A DNA stretch of 64,000 nt from positions 655,001 to 719,000 of the forward strand of contig NC_091369.1 of the NCBI RefSeq assembly GCF_038502225.1. The letters run 5' to 3'. A program made the translations under genes and the position numbers. Each line of letters begins with the position of its first letter. The stretch's first letter is position 1. The notes beneath the pieces are model-generated. The model did not search any database. It was given only the letters and a program-made list of their open reading frames with translations, and was not told where the DNA came from. This document shows positions 1-10,223 of this stretch, one piece after another. This stretch comes from Cherax quadricarinatus. Its lineage: Eukaryota; Arthropoda; Malacostraca; Decapoda; Parastacidae.

Positions 1-222
1 CAGATTTGGGACCAGTCCCTCTAGGATTTTCCAGGTGTAGTTTATGATGTGTCTTTCTCGCTTGCGTTCCAGTGAGTATAGGTCAAGGCACTTCAAACGT
101 TCCCTGTAATTAAGATGCTTGACTGAATTAATAGGTACAGTAAAGGCTCTGTGTACATTCTTTAGATCTTCAGTTTCACCCGCCTTGAAAGGTGATCGTG
201 TACAGCAGTATTCCAGCCTAGA
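1..222 (-). pseudogene. LINE reverse transcriptase C-terminal fragment (Jockey/CR1-like)
   Basis: Read on the minus strand, this stretch stays open for about 73 codons and runs off the left edge of the window. It carries the look of the region after the RT domain in Jockey-superfamily LINEs: a YCC-type motif where intact copies have EYCxxxW, then FKAGETEDLKNVHRAFT, a segment with ERLKCLDLYSLERKRERH, and YTWKILEGLVPN. A related fragment with the same order of motifs lies at 26925-27160. There is no start codon, no catalytic core and no 3' end in the window, so this is a partial, presumably dead copy. The family assignment is by motif recognition only. Confidence 0.7.
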
Positions 223-284
223 CAGAACCAAGTGACTTATTAAAGGGGATCATTAATGGCCTGGTTTCCCTTGTATTGAAGGTT

Positions 285-1302
285 GTGAAGAAGCTGCTTG
301 ACCATAGTGTGAGAGGCGAGGACGCTGCTTGACCATAGTGTGAGAGGTGAAGTAGCTACTTGACCATAGTGTGAGAGGTGAGGACGCTGCTTGACCATAG
401 TGTGAGAGGTGAGGACGCTGCTTGACCATAGTGTGAGAGGTGAAGTAGCTACTTGACCATAGTGTGAGAGGTGAAGTAGCTACTTGACCATAGTGTGAGA
501 GGTGAGGACGCTGCTTGACCATAGTGTGAGAGGTGAAGTAGCTACTTGACCATAGTGTGAGAGGTGAAGTAGCTACTTGACCATAGTGTGAGAGGTGAGG
601 ACGCTGCTTGACCATAGTGTGAGAGGTGAAGTAGCTACTTGACCATGGTGTGAGAGGTGAAGTAGCTACTTGACCATAGTGTGAGAGGTGAAGTAGCTAC
701 TTGACCATAGTGTGAGAGGTGAAGTAGCTACTTGACCATAGTGTGAGAGGTGAGGACGCTGCTTGACCATGGTGTGAGAGGTGAAGTAGCTACTTGACCA
801 TAGTGTGAGAGGTGAAGTAGCTACTTGACCATAGTGTGAGAGGTGAAGTAGCTACTTGACCATAGTGTGAGAGGTGAGGACGCTGCTTGACCATGGTGTG
901 AGAGGTGAAGTAGCTACTTGACCATAGTGTGAGAGGTGAAGTAGCTACTTGACCATAGTGTGAGAGGTGAAGTAGCTACTTGACCATAGTGTGAGAGGTG
1001 AGGACGCTGCTTGACCATGGTGTGAGAGGTGAAGTAGCTACTTGACCATAGTGTGAGAGGTGAAGCATCTACTTGACCATAGTGTGAGAGGTGAAGTAGC
1101 TGCTTGACCATGGTGTGAGAGGTGAGGACGCTGCTTGACCATGGTGTGAGAGGTAAAGTAGCTACTTGACCATAGTGTGAGAGGTGAAGTAGCTACTTGA
1201 CCATGGTGTGAGAGGTAAAGTAGCTACTTGACCATGGTGTGAGAGGTGAAGTAGCTACTTGACCATGGTGTGAGAGGTGAAGTAGCTACTTGACCATGGT
1301 GT
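285..1302. repeat. 31-bp minisatellite, block 1
   Basis: About 33 tandem copies of a 31-bp unit containing CTTGACCATAGTGTGAGAGG. Two main variants alternate irregularly: one carries the self-complementary decamer AGTAGCTACT, the other GGACGCTGCT. Because 31 is not a multiple of 3, apparent proteins here cycle through three phases of the same unit and have no coding value. The array continues after the SINE (1557-2022) and after the LINE (5259-6530), so these are one original array split by insertions. Confidence 0.95.
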
Positions 1303-1556
1303 TTCTGGAGTTTATCTGGAGAGAGTTCCGGGGGTCAACGCCCCCGCGGCCCGGTCTGTGACCAGGCCTCCTTAGGTCAGTGTCCCAGGATGCGACCCAC
1401 ACCAGTCGACTAACACCCAGGTACCCATTTTACTGATGGGGAACATAGACAACAGGTGGAAAGAAACACGTCCAATGTTTCTACTCTGGCTGGGAATCGA
1501 ACCCAGGCCCTCACCGTGTGAAGCGAGAGCGTTAACCACCAGGCCACCAGAGCCCC
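1303..1556 (-). mobile_element. tRNA-derived SINE inserted in the 31-bp array
   Basis: Reading the minus strand from about 1556 down, the element starts with a tRNA-like head. An A-box-like TGGCCTGGTGGTTAACGC is followed about 35 bases later by the B-box GGGTTCGATTCCC. The anticodon-loop region reads TTCACAC, reminiscent of tRNA-Val(CAC), but the arm is imperfect. A body with TGGGTACCTGGGTGTTAGTC follows, then a tail with GGGGGCGTTGACCCCCGGAA. The array sequence resumes on both sides, and the hexamer TGGTGT is present at 1297-1302 and 1557-1562 as a possible short target-site duplication. Since the target is itself repetitive, that duplication is weak evidence. Pieces of the same tail occur near 11200, 11820 and 26880. 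Confidence 0.8.
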
Positions 1557-2022
1557 TGGTGTGAGAGGTGAGGACGCTGCTTGACCATGGTGTGAGAGGT
1601 GAGGACGCTGCTTGACCATGGCGTGAGAGGTGAAGTAGCTACTTGACCATAGTGTGAGAGGTGAAGTAGCTACTTGACCATGGTGTGAGAGGTGAGGACG
1701 GTGCTTGACCATGGTGTGAGAGGTGAAGTAGCTACTTGACCATAGTGTGAGAGGCGAAGTAGCTACTTAACCATGGTGTGAGAGGTGAGGATGCTGCTTG
1801 ACCATGGTGTGAGAGGTAAAGTAGCTACTTGACCATAGTGTGAGAGGTGAAGTAGCTACTTGACCATGGTGTGAGAGGTGAGGACGCTGCTTGACCATGG
1901 TGTGAGAGGTGAAGTAGCTATTTGACCATAGTGTGAGAGGCGAAGTAGCTACTTGACCATGGTGTGAGAGGTGAGGACGCTGCTTGACCATGGTGTGAGA
2001 GGTGAAGTAGCTACTTGACCAT
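1557..2022. repeat. 31-bp minisatellite, block 2
   Basis: About 15 more copies of the same 31-bp unit, between the SINE and the LINE. Single-base variants such as GAGAGGTAAAG or GGCGAAG mark individual units. Confidence 0.95.
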
Positions 2023-2412
2023 TCAATTCAATTCAATTCAAAGTTTATTCTCTATAAGGATTACAATGCTGAGTTTACAGAAATTTGGTTATTGTTTGGT
2101 TTACATGTAGTAAAATTGTGATTACAGAGTGTACCACTAGAACGCTTAGCATGGCTAGGCATTTCGGGCATACTTAGTTTTATTCTTAATTGTAAAATAT
2201 TACAAATTATGAGGTAAGTTGGTATTATGGCTAAGTGACTAAATACTAGTTTGTGAGTTTAGCAATGTGAATGCCTTTGTTTTGGCACAGTACATAGTTT
2301 CAGTATTGGAGTATCACAGGATTCATTATTTTAAGACTGAGATTAATATTTCTGTTTATGGTTAAATGAGTGAGCGAGTGTAAGTGTGAACCACCAGGTG
2401 GTATTCGTGTAG
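2023..2412 (-). other. 3' untranslated region of the LINE
   Basis: This is the segment between the stop codon of the LINE RT frame (2413-2415) and the pentameric tail. It is AT-rich and non-coding. In the minus-strand direction it ends with AATAAA about 20 bases before the boundary, followed by the (ATTGA)n tail. LINEs of this kind are recognised by their own RT through this 3' end. Confidence 0.75.
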
Positions 2413-4110
2413 TTAGTTGACGGGGTGTATCAGGGAGATAAGATGTTTTCTAATGGTAGTTTTGAAGGTGATGAATGTGTCTGCAGTTCTAGAGTTCTCA
2501 GGTAGGGTATTCCAGATTTTAGGGCCTTTGACATACATTGAATTTTTGTAAAGGTTTAGTCGGACACGGGGAATGTCGTAGAGATGTTTGTGTCTGGTGT
2601 TATGCCTGTGGGTTCTGTCACAACTATCAAGAAAGCGTTTTAGGTCAAGGTTGATATCAGAGTTTAAGGCCCTGTAGATATAGATTGCACAGTAGTAAGT
2701 GTGGATGTACTGAACTGGGAGTAAGTTTAGATCTATGAAGAGTGGGGGGGTGTGTTGCCAGGGATGGGATTTAGTGATTATTCTTATTGCAGCTTTTTGT
2801 TGGGTTATTATTGGCTTTAGGTGTGTTGCTGCAGTTGATCCCCAAGCACAAATAGCATAGGTGAGGTATGGATAAATAAGTGAGTGGTATAGTGTGAGAA
2901 GGGCATTTTGCGGCACGTAGTATCGTATCTTGGAGAGGATCCCAACCGTTTTGGATACTTTTTTGGTTATGTGTTGGATATGGGTGCTGAAATTCAGGTT
3001 GTTGTCAAGGTATAAGCCTAGGAATTTTCCCCCATTATTTCTGGTAATTAGAGTGTTGTCAATCTTAATGTTAATTTGTGCATTTCCTGCTCTGCTACCA
3101 AACATAATATAGTAGGTTTTGTCAGTGTTAAGCGTAAGTTTATTGGCTGTCATCCAAGTCGATATTTTAATCAGCTCCTCATTCACAATGGTGTTGAGGG
3201 TGGCAAGATTAGGGTGAGAGATGACATAAGTCGTGTCATCAGCAAAGAGAATGGGTTTCAGGTGTTGGGATACGTTTGGAAGGTCATTGATGTATATGAG
3301 GAAGAGCAGGGGACCAAGGACACTTCCCTGCGGAACTCCAGTATCAAGTGGCCATGTTGCTGATGCTGTGTCTTTAATGGTGACGTACTGATACCTATTA
3401 GTAATGTAAGATTTGAAATAAGCAAGCGCATGGCCTCTTATACCGTAGTGATCAAGTTTGTGGAGTAGGATTTCGTGGTTTACTGTGTCAAAAGCTTTTC
3501 TTAGGTCAATAAAAATTCCTAGTGGATATTCCTTATTTTCCAATGCTGTGTAAAGCAGATCTAGCATTTTTATGATTGCATCATTAGTGCTTTTATTTTT
3601 CCTGAATCCAAACTGGCAGGGGTTGAGTATGTAAAGTAAAAGGACACAAGTGCAACTAATGTGACATTTATTGTGGCAACGTTTCGCTCTCCAGGAGCTT
3701 GATAATGGCTTGATAAAGCTCCTGGAGAGCGAAACGTTGCCACAATAAATGTCACATTAGTTGCACTTGTGTCCTTTTACTTTACATATTGTCGGTAATT
3801 CTACCAACTTTATTACAGGGGTTGAGTATGTTTTGAGCCGTTATAAATGAATACAGTCTCCTGTGCACGAGTTTCTCAAAGATTTTGGATAGCAATGGTA
3901 AGTTAGATATTGGCCTATAGTTGTTTAAGTCTGTAGGGTCACCACCTCTATGTATTGGTGTAACCCTTGCCATCTTGAGTAGTTTCGGGAAGGTGCTAGT
4001 CTCTATTGACTTGTTAAAAAGTAATGAAATAGCATGCGAAAGGACATGGGCTGCTCGCTTGTACAGTAATGGTGGGACATGAGACAGATTCCCCGAGTTA
4101 TTTTAAGTGA
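2413..4110 (-). pseudogene. LINE reverse transcriptase domain, interrupted
   Basis: Minus-strand reverse transcriptase. The N-terminal part (about 4105-3832) includes NNYRPISNLPLLSKIFEKLV, a classic RT motif 2. It resumes after the nested insertion with FGFRKNKSTNDA, IFIDLRKAFDTVNHEIL (first catalytic Asp near 3505-3507), GVPQGSVLGPLLFLIYINDL and LFADDT (catalytic Asp pair at 3235-3240). The thumb and C-terminal region follow to a stop at 2413. The reading frame from about 3616 to 2413 is undamaged. The start is not definable because this was part of a longer ORF2. A 183-bp palindromic element plus a duplicated 16-bp target interrupts the frame between RT motifs 2 and 3. A further one-base frameshift lies near 4105. 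Confidence 0.9.
3617..3831. mobile_element. Palindromic retroposon with 16-bp target-site duplication, nested in the LINE
   Basis: The sequence CAGGGGTTGAGTATGT occurs at 3617-3632 and again at 3816-3831, a perfect 16-bp target-site duplication. The insert 3633-3815 contains a near-perfect inverted repeat: arm 3633-3700 and arm 3716-3783, about 68 bp each, around a 15-bp centre. A unique right tail follows with CATATTGTCGGTAATTCTAC. The arms contain CAACGTTTCGCTCTCCAGGA. A long target-site duplication of this size is typical of L1/CR1-type target-primed insertion rather than of cut-and-paste foldback transposons. A second copy with its own duplication is at 32478-32691 and a collapsed one is at 40791-40870. 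Confidence 0.85.
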
Positions 4111-4315
4111 CTTTATGATCTCAATGACTTCCGTGGGCTCAGTTGGTGCAAGATAGAAGGAATTAGGGAAATTTCCATCTAGGTAGTCCCTGGCATGGGC
4201 ATTGGTATGTGGGATTTTACTGGCGAGATTAGATGCTATGTTTGAGAAGAAGTCGTTTATCTTGTTAGCTGTGTCAGTGGGATGTAGTGGTGTTTCATTA
4301 GGTTTAGTTAGGACA

Positions 4316-5258
4316 ATATTCTTGTTTTTTTCTCAGTTTGTGGGTCCCTAGAATCTGAGAGAGTGTTTTCCAGGTCTTTTTTATATCTCCTCTAGTGTCT
4401 GTGAATCTACTGGAGTAGTATAGTTGTTTGGCTTTTTTTATTACTTTGGTGAGAGCTGATGAATAGTGTTTAAGAGTATCTTTGTGTATTAAGCCCTGTC
4501 TATATTGCTTTTCATATTGGTGTTTCTTGTCAATGGATTTCAGAATGGTGCTGGTTAGCCATGGGCAACCAAGCCATTTGTTTGTGATCTGTTTTGTTTT
4601 TATAGGACAATGTTTGTTGTATAGTCTAAGTAATTTGTTAAGAAAGATGTCTGTCCAGTCATCAATACCATTGGCCTTGGAGAATTCTGTAGGCCAATCA
4701 ACAGTCTCTAGGTCAGCTGTGAACTTCCTTACTGAGGCCTCGTCATGGAGTCTAAATGAGACTTTGTTGTATTCAAGTGGTGGTTTACTAATGTTTGTCA
4801 GGAGGAAGGTAGGGTAGTGGTCAGTAGTGCTATCTGTGATTATCCCTGATTTAAGGGGGGCTAGTATATTGGTCCATATGTGGTCTATTATGGTTGCACT
4901 TGTCTCAGTGAGCCTGGTTGGTTTAGTTATTGTTGGTATGAGAAGTGTGTTGTTCATATTGTTGATGAAATCAGTTACAGGCTGATCATCTAGTAATCCA
5001 AGGTTGATGTTGAAGTCTCCAGCTAAGAGAAGGTGGTGCTTATTCATTTGTCTGTTTGTTATTAGTGACTTTAATTTCTCACTGAAATTTGGGATGTTTG
5101 TGTGAGGTATCCGGTAAATGGCACCGATTGTTATAGGCGTCTTAAGGTTTTTAACAGTAAAATTAGCAAAAATGTATTCCCCATATTCATCACTAAAGCA
5201 AGTGGTGCTAAGACAAGATAATTGGTTAGAGTAATAGATTGCAATACCACCCCCAACT
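4316..5258 (-). pseudogene. LINE endonuclease C-terminal half plus linker
   Basis: Minus-strand frame, open from the truncation point at about 5258 down to about 4304. Near the start is VGGGIAIYYSN, typical of exonuclease-endonuclease-phosphatase (APE-type) domains of LINEs. Next come IGAIYRIPH, LAGDFNINLG (GDFN catalytic motif), ATIIDHIWTN and a TDHYPTFL motif corresponding to the SDH active-site region. The N-terminal half of the endonuclease is missing. Near 4325-4331 a run of seven T on the plus strand causes a one-base frameshift; in the shifted frame the protein continues with TKPNETPLHPTDTANKINDF towards the RT. The domain nicks target DNA in intact elements; this copy cannot be functional. 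Confidence 0.85.
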
Positions 5259-6530
5259 TGGTGTGAGAGACGAAGTAGCTACTTGACCATGGTGTGAGAG
5301 GTGAGGACGCTGCTTGACCATGGTGTGAGAGGTGAAGTAGCTACTTGACCATGGTGTGAGAGGTGAAGTAGCTACTTGACCATTGTGTGAGAGGTGAAGT
5401 AGCTGCTTGACCATGGTGTGAGAGGTGAAGTAGCTACTTGACCATTGTGTGAGAGGTGAAGTAGCTACTTGACCATGGTGTGAGAGGTGAAGTAGCTGCT
5501 TGACCATAGTGTGAGAGGTGAAGTAGCTACTTGACCATGGTGTGAGAGGTGAAGTAGCTCCTTGACCATGGTGTGAGAGGTGAAGTAGCTGCTTGACCAT
5601 GGTGTGAGAGGTGAAGTAGCTACTTGACCATTGTGTGAGAGGTGAAGTAGCTCCTTGACCATGGTGTGAGAAGTGAAGTAGCTGCTTGACCATGGTGTGA
5701 GAGGTGAAGTAGCTACTTGACCATTGTGTGAGAGGTGAAGTAGCTCCTTGACCATGGTGTGAGAGGTGAAGTAGCTGCTTGACCATGGTGTGAGAGGTGA
5801 GGACGCTACTTGACCATAGTGTGAGAGGTGAAGTAGCTGCTTGACCATGGTGTGAGAGGTGAGGACGCTGCTTGACCATGGTGTGAGAGGTGAGGACGCT
5901 GCTTGACCATGGTGTGAGAGGTGAGGACGCTGCTTGACCATGGTATGAGAGGTGAGGACGCTACTTGACCATGGTGTGAGAGGTGAAGTAGCTACTTTAC
6001 CATGGTGTGAGAGGTGAGGACGCTACTTGACCATGGTGTGAGAGGTGAAGTAGCTACTTGACCATGATGTGAGAGGTGAGGACGCTACTTGACCATGGTG
6101 TGAGAGGTGAAGTAGCTACTTGACCATGGTGTGAGAGGTGAGGACGCTGCTTGACCATGGTGTGAGAGGTGAGGACGCTGCTTGACCATAGTGTGAGAGG
6201 TGAAGTAGCTCCTTGACCATGGTGTGAGAGGTGAAGTAGCTACTTGACCATGGTGTGAGTGAGGACGCTGCTTGACCATGGTGTGAGAGGTGAGGACGCT
6301 GCTTGACCATGGTGCGAGAGGTGAGGACGCTGCTTGACCATGGTGTGAGAGGTGAGGACGTTGCTTGACCATGGTGTGAGAGGTGAGGACGCTGCTTGAC
6401 CATGGTGTGAGAGGTGAGGACGCTGCTTGACCATGGTGTGAGAGGTGAGGACGCTGCTTGACCATGGTGTGAGAGGTGAGGACGCTGCTTGACCATAGTG
6501 TGAGAGGTGAAGTAGCTACTTGACCATGGT
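5259..6530. repeat. 31-bp minisatellite, block 3
   Basis: Continuation of the array to the right of the LINE, about 41 copies. It is richer in the GGACGCTGCT variant and has CTCCTT and CTGCTT variants not common on the left. One unit near 6256 has lost four bases (GTGTGAGTGAGG). Confidence 0.95.
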
Positions 6531-8330
6531 GAGAGAAGCGAAGATGCTGATTGACCATGATGAGAAAAGTGAGGATGCTACTTAACAATGGTGAGATAAG
6601 TGAGGATGCTACTTGACCGTCGTGAGAGAAGTGAGGATGCTACTTGACCATGGTGAGAGAAGCGAGGATGCTACTTGACCATGATGAGAGAAGTGAGGAT
6701 GCTACTTGACAATGGTGAGATAAGTGAGGATGCTACTTGACCGTGGTGAGAGAAGTGAGGATGCTACTTGACCGTGGTGAGAAGTGAGGATGCTACTTGA
6801 CCATGGTGAGAAGTGAGGATGCTACATGACCATGGTGAGAGAAGTGAGGATGCTACTTGACCATGGTGAGAAGTGAGGATGCTACTTGACCGTGGTGAGA
6901 AGTGAGGATGCTACTTGACCATGGTGAGAGAAGTGAGGATGCTACTTGACTATGATGAGAGAAGTGAGGATGCTACTTGACAATGGTGAGATAAGTGAGG
7001 ATGCTACTTGACCGTGGTGAGAGAAGTGAGGATGCTACTTGACCGTTTTGAGAAGTGAGGATGCTACTTGACCATGGTGAGAGAAGTGAGGATGCTACTT
7101 GACCATGGTGAGAGAAGTGAGGATGCTACTTGACCATGGTGAGAGAAGTGAGGATGCTACTTGACCATGGTGGGAAGTGAGGATGCTACTTGACCATGGT
7201 GGGAAGTGAGGATGCTACTTGACCATGGTGGGAAGTGAGGATGCTACTTGACCGTGGTGAGAAGTGAGGATGCTGCTTGACCATGGTGAGAAGTGAGGAT
7301 GCTACTTGACCATGGTGGGAAGTGAGGATGCTACTTGACCATGGTGGGAAGTGAGGATGCTACTTGACCATGGTGGGAAGTGAGGATGCTACTTGACCAT
7401 GGTGGGAAGTGAGGATGCTACTTGACCATGGTGGGAAGTGAGGATGCTACTTGACCGTGGTGAGAAGTGAGGATGCTGCTTGACCATGGTGAGAAGTGAG
7501 GATGCTACTTGACCATGGTGGGAAGTGAGGATGCTACTTGACCATGGTGGGAAGTGAGGATGCTACTTGACCATGGTGGGAAGTGAGGATGCTACTTGAC
7601 CGTGGTGAGAGAAGTGAGGATGCTACTTGACCATGGTGGGAAGTGAGGATGCTACTTGACCGTGGTGGGAAGTGAGGATGCTACTTGACCGTGGTGAGAA
7701 GTGAGGATGCTACTTGACCATGGGGGCAAGTGAGGATGCTACTTGACCATGGTGGGAAGTGAGGATGCTACTTGACCATGGTGGGAAGTGAGGATGCTAC
7801 TTGACCATGGTGGGAAGTGAGGATGCTACTTGACCGTGGTGGGAAGTGAGGATGCTACTTGACCATGGTGGGAAGTGAGGATGCTACTTGACCATGGTGG
7901 GAAGTGAGGATGCTACTTGACCGTGGTGGGAAGTGAGGATGCTACTTGACCGTGGTGGGAAGTGAGGATGCTACTTGACCGTGGTGGGAAGTGAGGATGC
8001 TACTTGACCATGGTGGGAAGTGAGGATGCTACTTGACCGTGGTGGGAAGTGAGGATGCTACTTGACCATGGTGAGAGAAGTGAGGATGCTACTTGACCGT
8101 GGTGGAAAGTGAGGATGCTACTTGACCATGGTGAGAGAAGTGAGGATGCTACTTGACCGTGGTGGGAAGTGAGGATGCTACTTGACCGTGGTGAGAGAAG
8201 TGAGGATGCTACTTGACCGTGGTGAGAGAAGTGAGGATGCTACTTGACCATGGTGAGAGAAGTGAGGATGCTACTTAACCGTGGTGGGAAGTGAGGATGC
8301 TACTTAACCGTGGTGAGAAGTGAGGATGCT
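6531..8330. repeat. 29-31-bp minisatellite, derived subfamily
   Basis: The array changes character near 6525. Units now contain GTGAGGATGCTACTTGACC and end with either TGGTGAGAGAA (31 bp) or TGGTGGGAA (29 bp). ATGG and GTGG variants after TTGACC alternate. There are about 60 copies. The shared core GCTACTTGACCATGGTG shows common descent with blocks 1-3, so the change marks a subfamily boundary within one long array. Confidence 0.95.
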
Positions 8331-8429
8331 GTGTATTACTGTGTATGAGATGTGAGAGACATATTTTGTTTGTTTACAGGAGAGTTGAAGAAAATGATTG
8401 TTTACCCATGACGGTGGTCCTCCCCCACC

Positions 8430-8840
8430 CACGCTGCTTGACCAGTCTTCCCTCCTCCTCCTCTTCCTCCTCCCCCTCCTCCTCCTCCTCCTCCTCCTCC
8501 TCCTCCTCCTCCTCCTCCTTCCACCTTCCACCTCCCCCTCTTCATTCTCATCTTTCAACATTTTCTTCCTCGTTTTCTCCCGCCTAATGTTTTTTTCTCT
8601 TTTCACCCTTTCCCTCCCTTTTCTCTCCCTCCTTTTTCTCTCCCTCCCTTCCTCGTTCCTCCTCGCCCCCTTCCGTCTTCTCCCCTACTCTCCTGCTCTC
8701 TCAGTCTTCTCCCCTGCTTCCTCTGTCTTCTCCCCTGCTTTGTATCTTCTCTGCTTTCTCTGTCTTCTCCCCTGCTTTCTCTGTCTTCTCCCCTGCTTTC
8801 TTTGTCTTCTCCCCTGCTTTCTCTGTCTTCTCCCCTGCCC
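8430..8840. repeat. Pyrimidine-rich tract with (CTC)n and a 21-bp repeat
   Basis: From 8446 to 8520 the plus strand is almost pure CTC/TCC triplets. From about 8690 to 8840, copies of a unit containing TCTTCTCCCCTGCTTTCTCT follow with a period near 21 bp. Long leucine- or serine-rich translations here are artefacts of composition. Nothing recognisable lies between 8840 and 9086. Confidence 0.9.
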
Positions 8841-9086
8841 CAGCTGTGAGCTCAGGAAAAACTGCTTGGGTGACCTTGAGTGTGTACGTGGGGTCTATGA
8901 CCCGTGGCAGGTTCAGGTCTCCGGGGGTGGGGGGTCAGAGAGGTCTCCTGGCCGAGGCAGGTCAACTTGACCTCCTTCACCTCTCCTACAGCACTCCACC
9001 TTCAAGGTCACACCTCTCTCCTAACACCTTCCTTGATTTTGTACGTAAATTCTTTAACTAATTTGTCTATGTATCCAATGTATGTT

Positions 9087-9865
9087 AGGTTAAATAAGAT
9101 TAAGTTAGGTTAGGTTAGATTAGGTAAGGTTAAGTTAGGTTAGATTAGGATAGGTAAGGTTAAGCTAGGTTGGATTAGGATAGGTAAGGTTAAGTTAGGT
9201 TAGATTAGGATAGGTAAGGTTAAGTTAGGTTAGATTAGGATATGTAAGGTTAATTTAGGTTAGATTAGGATAGGTAAGGTTAATTTAGGTTAGATTAGGA
9301 TAGGTAAGATTAAGCTAGGTTGAATTAGGATAGGTAAGGTTAAATTAGGTTAGATTAGGATAGGTAAGGTTAAGTTAGGTTAGATTAGGATAGGTAAGGT
9401 TAAGCTAGGTTGGATTAGGATAGGTAAGGTTAGATTAGGATAGGTAAGGTTAAGTTAGGTTAGATTAGGATAGGTAAGGTTAATTTAGGTTAGATTAGGA
9501 TAGGTAAGGTTAAGCTAGGTTGGATTAGGATAGGTAAGGTTAAGTTAGGTTAGATTAGGATAGGTAAGGTTAAGTTAGGTTAGATTAGGATAGGTAAGGT
9601 TAAGTTAGGTTAGATTAGGATAGGTTAGATAAGGTTAAGTTAGGCTAAGTATGGTTAAATTATGTTAGGTTAGGTTACGCTAATTTAGATATGCTTAGGT
9701 TAAGTTAGATAAGGTTAAGTTAGGCTAGGTAAGGTTAAGTTAGGTTAGGTACATTAGGTTATACATTCTTAGGTTAGGCTAGATAAGGTTAGGCTAGGTA
9801 AGGATAAGTTAGGTTAGATAAGGTTAAGTTAGGTAAAGTTAGGTTAGGCTAGTAAAGGTTAAGTT
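9087..9865. repeat. Degenerate TTAGG (telomere-like) array with 30-bp higher-order unit
   Basis: The plus strand is a run of pentamers: TTAGG, TTAGA, ATAGG, TAAGG, TTAAG, CTAGG and similar. Between about 9110 and 9620 they are organised as a repeating block of six pentamers (30 bp) containing GATTAGGATAGGTAAGGTTA. From 9620 to 9865 the block order breaks down but TTAGG-like pentamers persist. TTAGG is the ancestral arthropod telomere repeat. Its strongly mutated state and position between other repeats suggest an interstitial relic or a satellite derived from telomeric DNA, not an active chromosome end. Confidence 0.85.
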
Positions 9866-9954
9866 AGGTTAAATTGGACAACAGAAACTGTACATCTGTG
9901 CTAGTATAAATGTGTGTGTTCTTTAGTTAATTCAATAATATGATTCCAAATCTG

Positions 9955-10065
9955 ACCTGGCTTGAGGTCAGGTCTACCTGTTCGATTATCTTTTCAACCA
10001 GGCTGTTGCTGTTCCGCTATGCCATACATTCACCATAGCCTGATTGATCTGGCACACCGTGGAGG
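9955..10065 (+). mobile_element. LINE 3'-region fragment
   Basis: Contains AACCAGGCTGTTGCTG and CCTGATTGATCTGGCAC. The same order of motifs occurs at 24780-24905, 26535-26620 and 41800-41910, and inverted at 49850-49950 and 59920-59995. At 24640-24905 the motif follows a LINE C-terminal coding segment, so I assign these to the end of one LINE family. The copy here is diverged. Confidence 0.55.
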
Positions 10066-10223
10066 TAGGGATCTAGTTCACTCCAGCAATATTTCTGATA
10101 TATACTCCACAAGTTATGCAACACAGATGTACTTCTTTAATTCACTGAAACACACGAGACATGTTGTGTTGCGACTCACACATAAACATACGAACACTTT
10201 TAGTAAGGAGAAATGAAGAATTA

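Larger units (their letters stand above)
2023..5258 (-). mobile_element. 5'-truncated non-LTR retrotransposon (Jockey-superfamily/CR1-like LINE)
   Basis: A LINE inserted in the 31-bp array on the minus strand. Its 3' end (left side, 2023-2045) reads on the minus strand as AATAAACTTTG followed by three to four ATTGA pentamers, a typical LINE tail. It encodes the C-terminal half of an APE-type endonuclease, then a reverse transcriptase with FIDLRKAFD, GVPQGSVLGPLL and LFADDT, and a C-terminal region ending with GPKIWNTLPENS. No RNase H is visible. The 5' end is truncated inside the endonuclease domain. The flanks CTTGACCAT and GGTGTGAGAG rebuild one array unit almost exactly, with no clear target-site duplication. 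Two frameshifts and a nested insertion (3633-3815) make it non-functional, though it looks fairly young. The clade (CR1, L2, Daphne or Rex1-like) is unresolved. Confidence 0.9.

Noticed and set aside
253..8300. Direct repeats resembling a CRISPR array (about 31-bp repeats)
   Set aside because: There are no unique spacers between repeats, no cas genes and clear eukaryotic retroposons around; it is a minisatellite.
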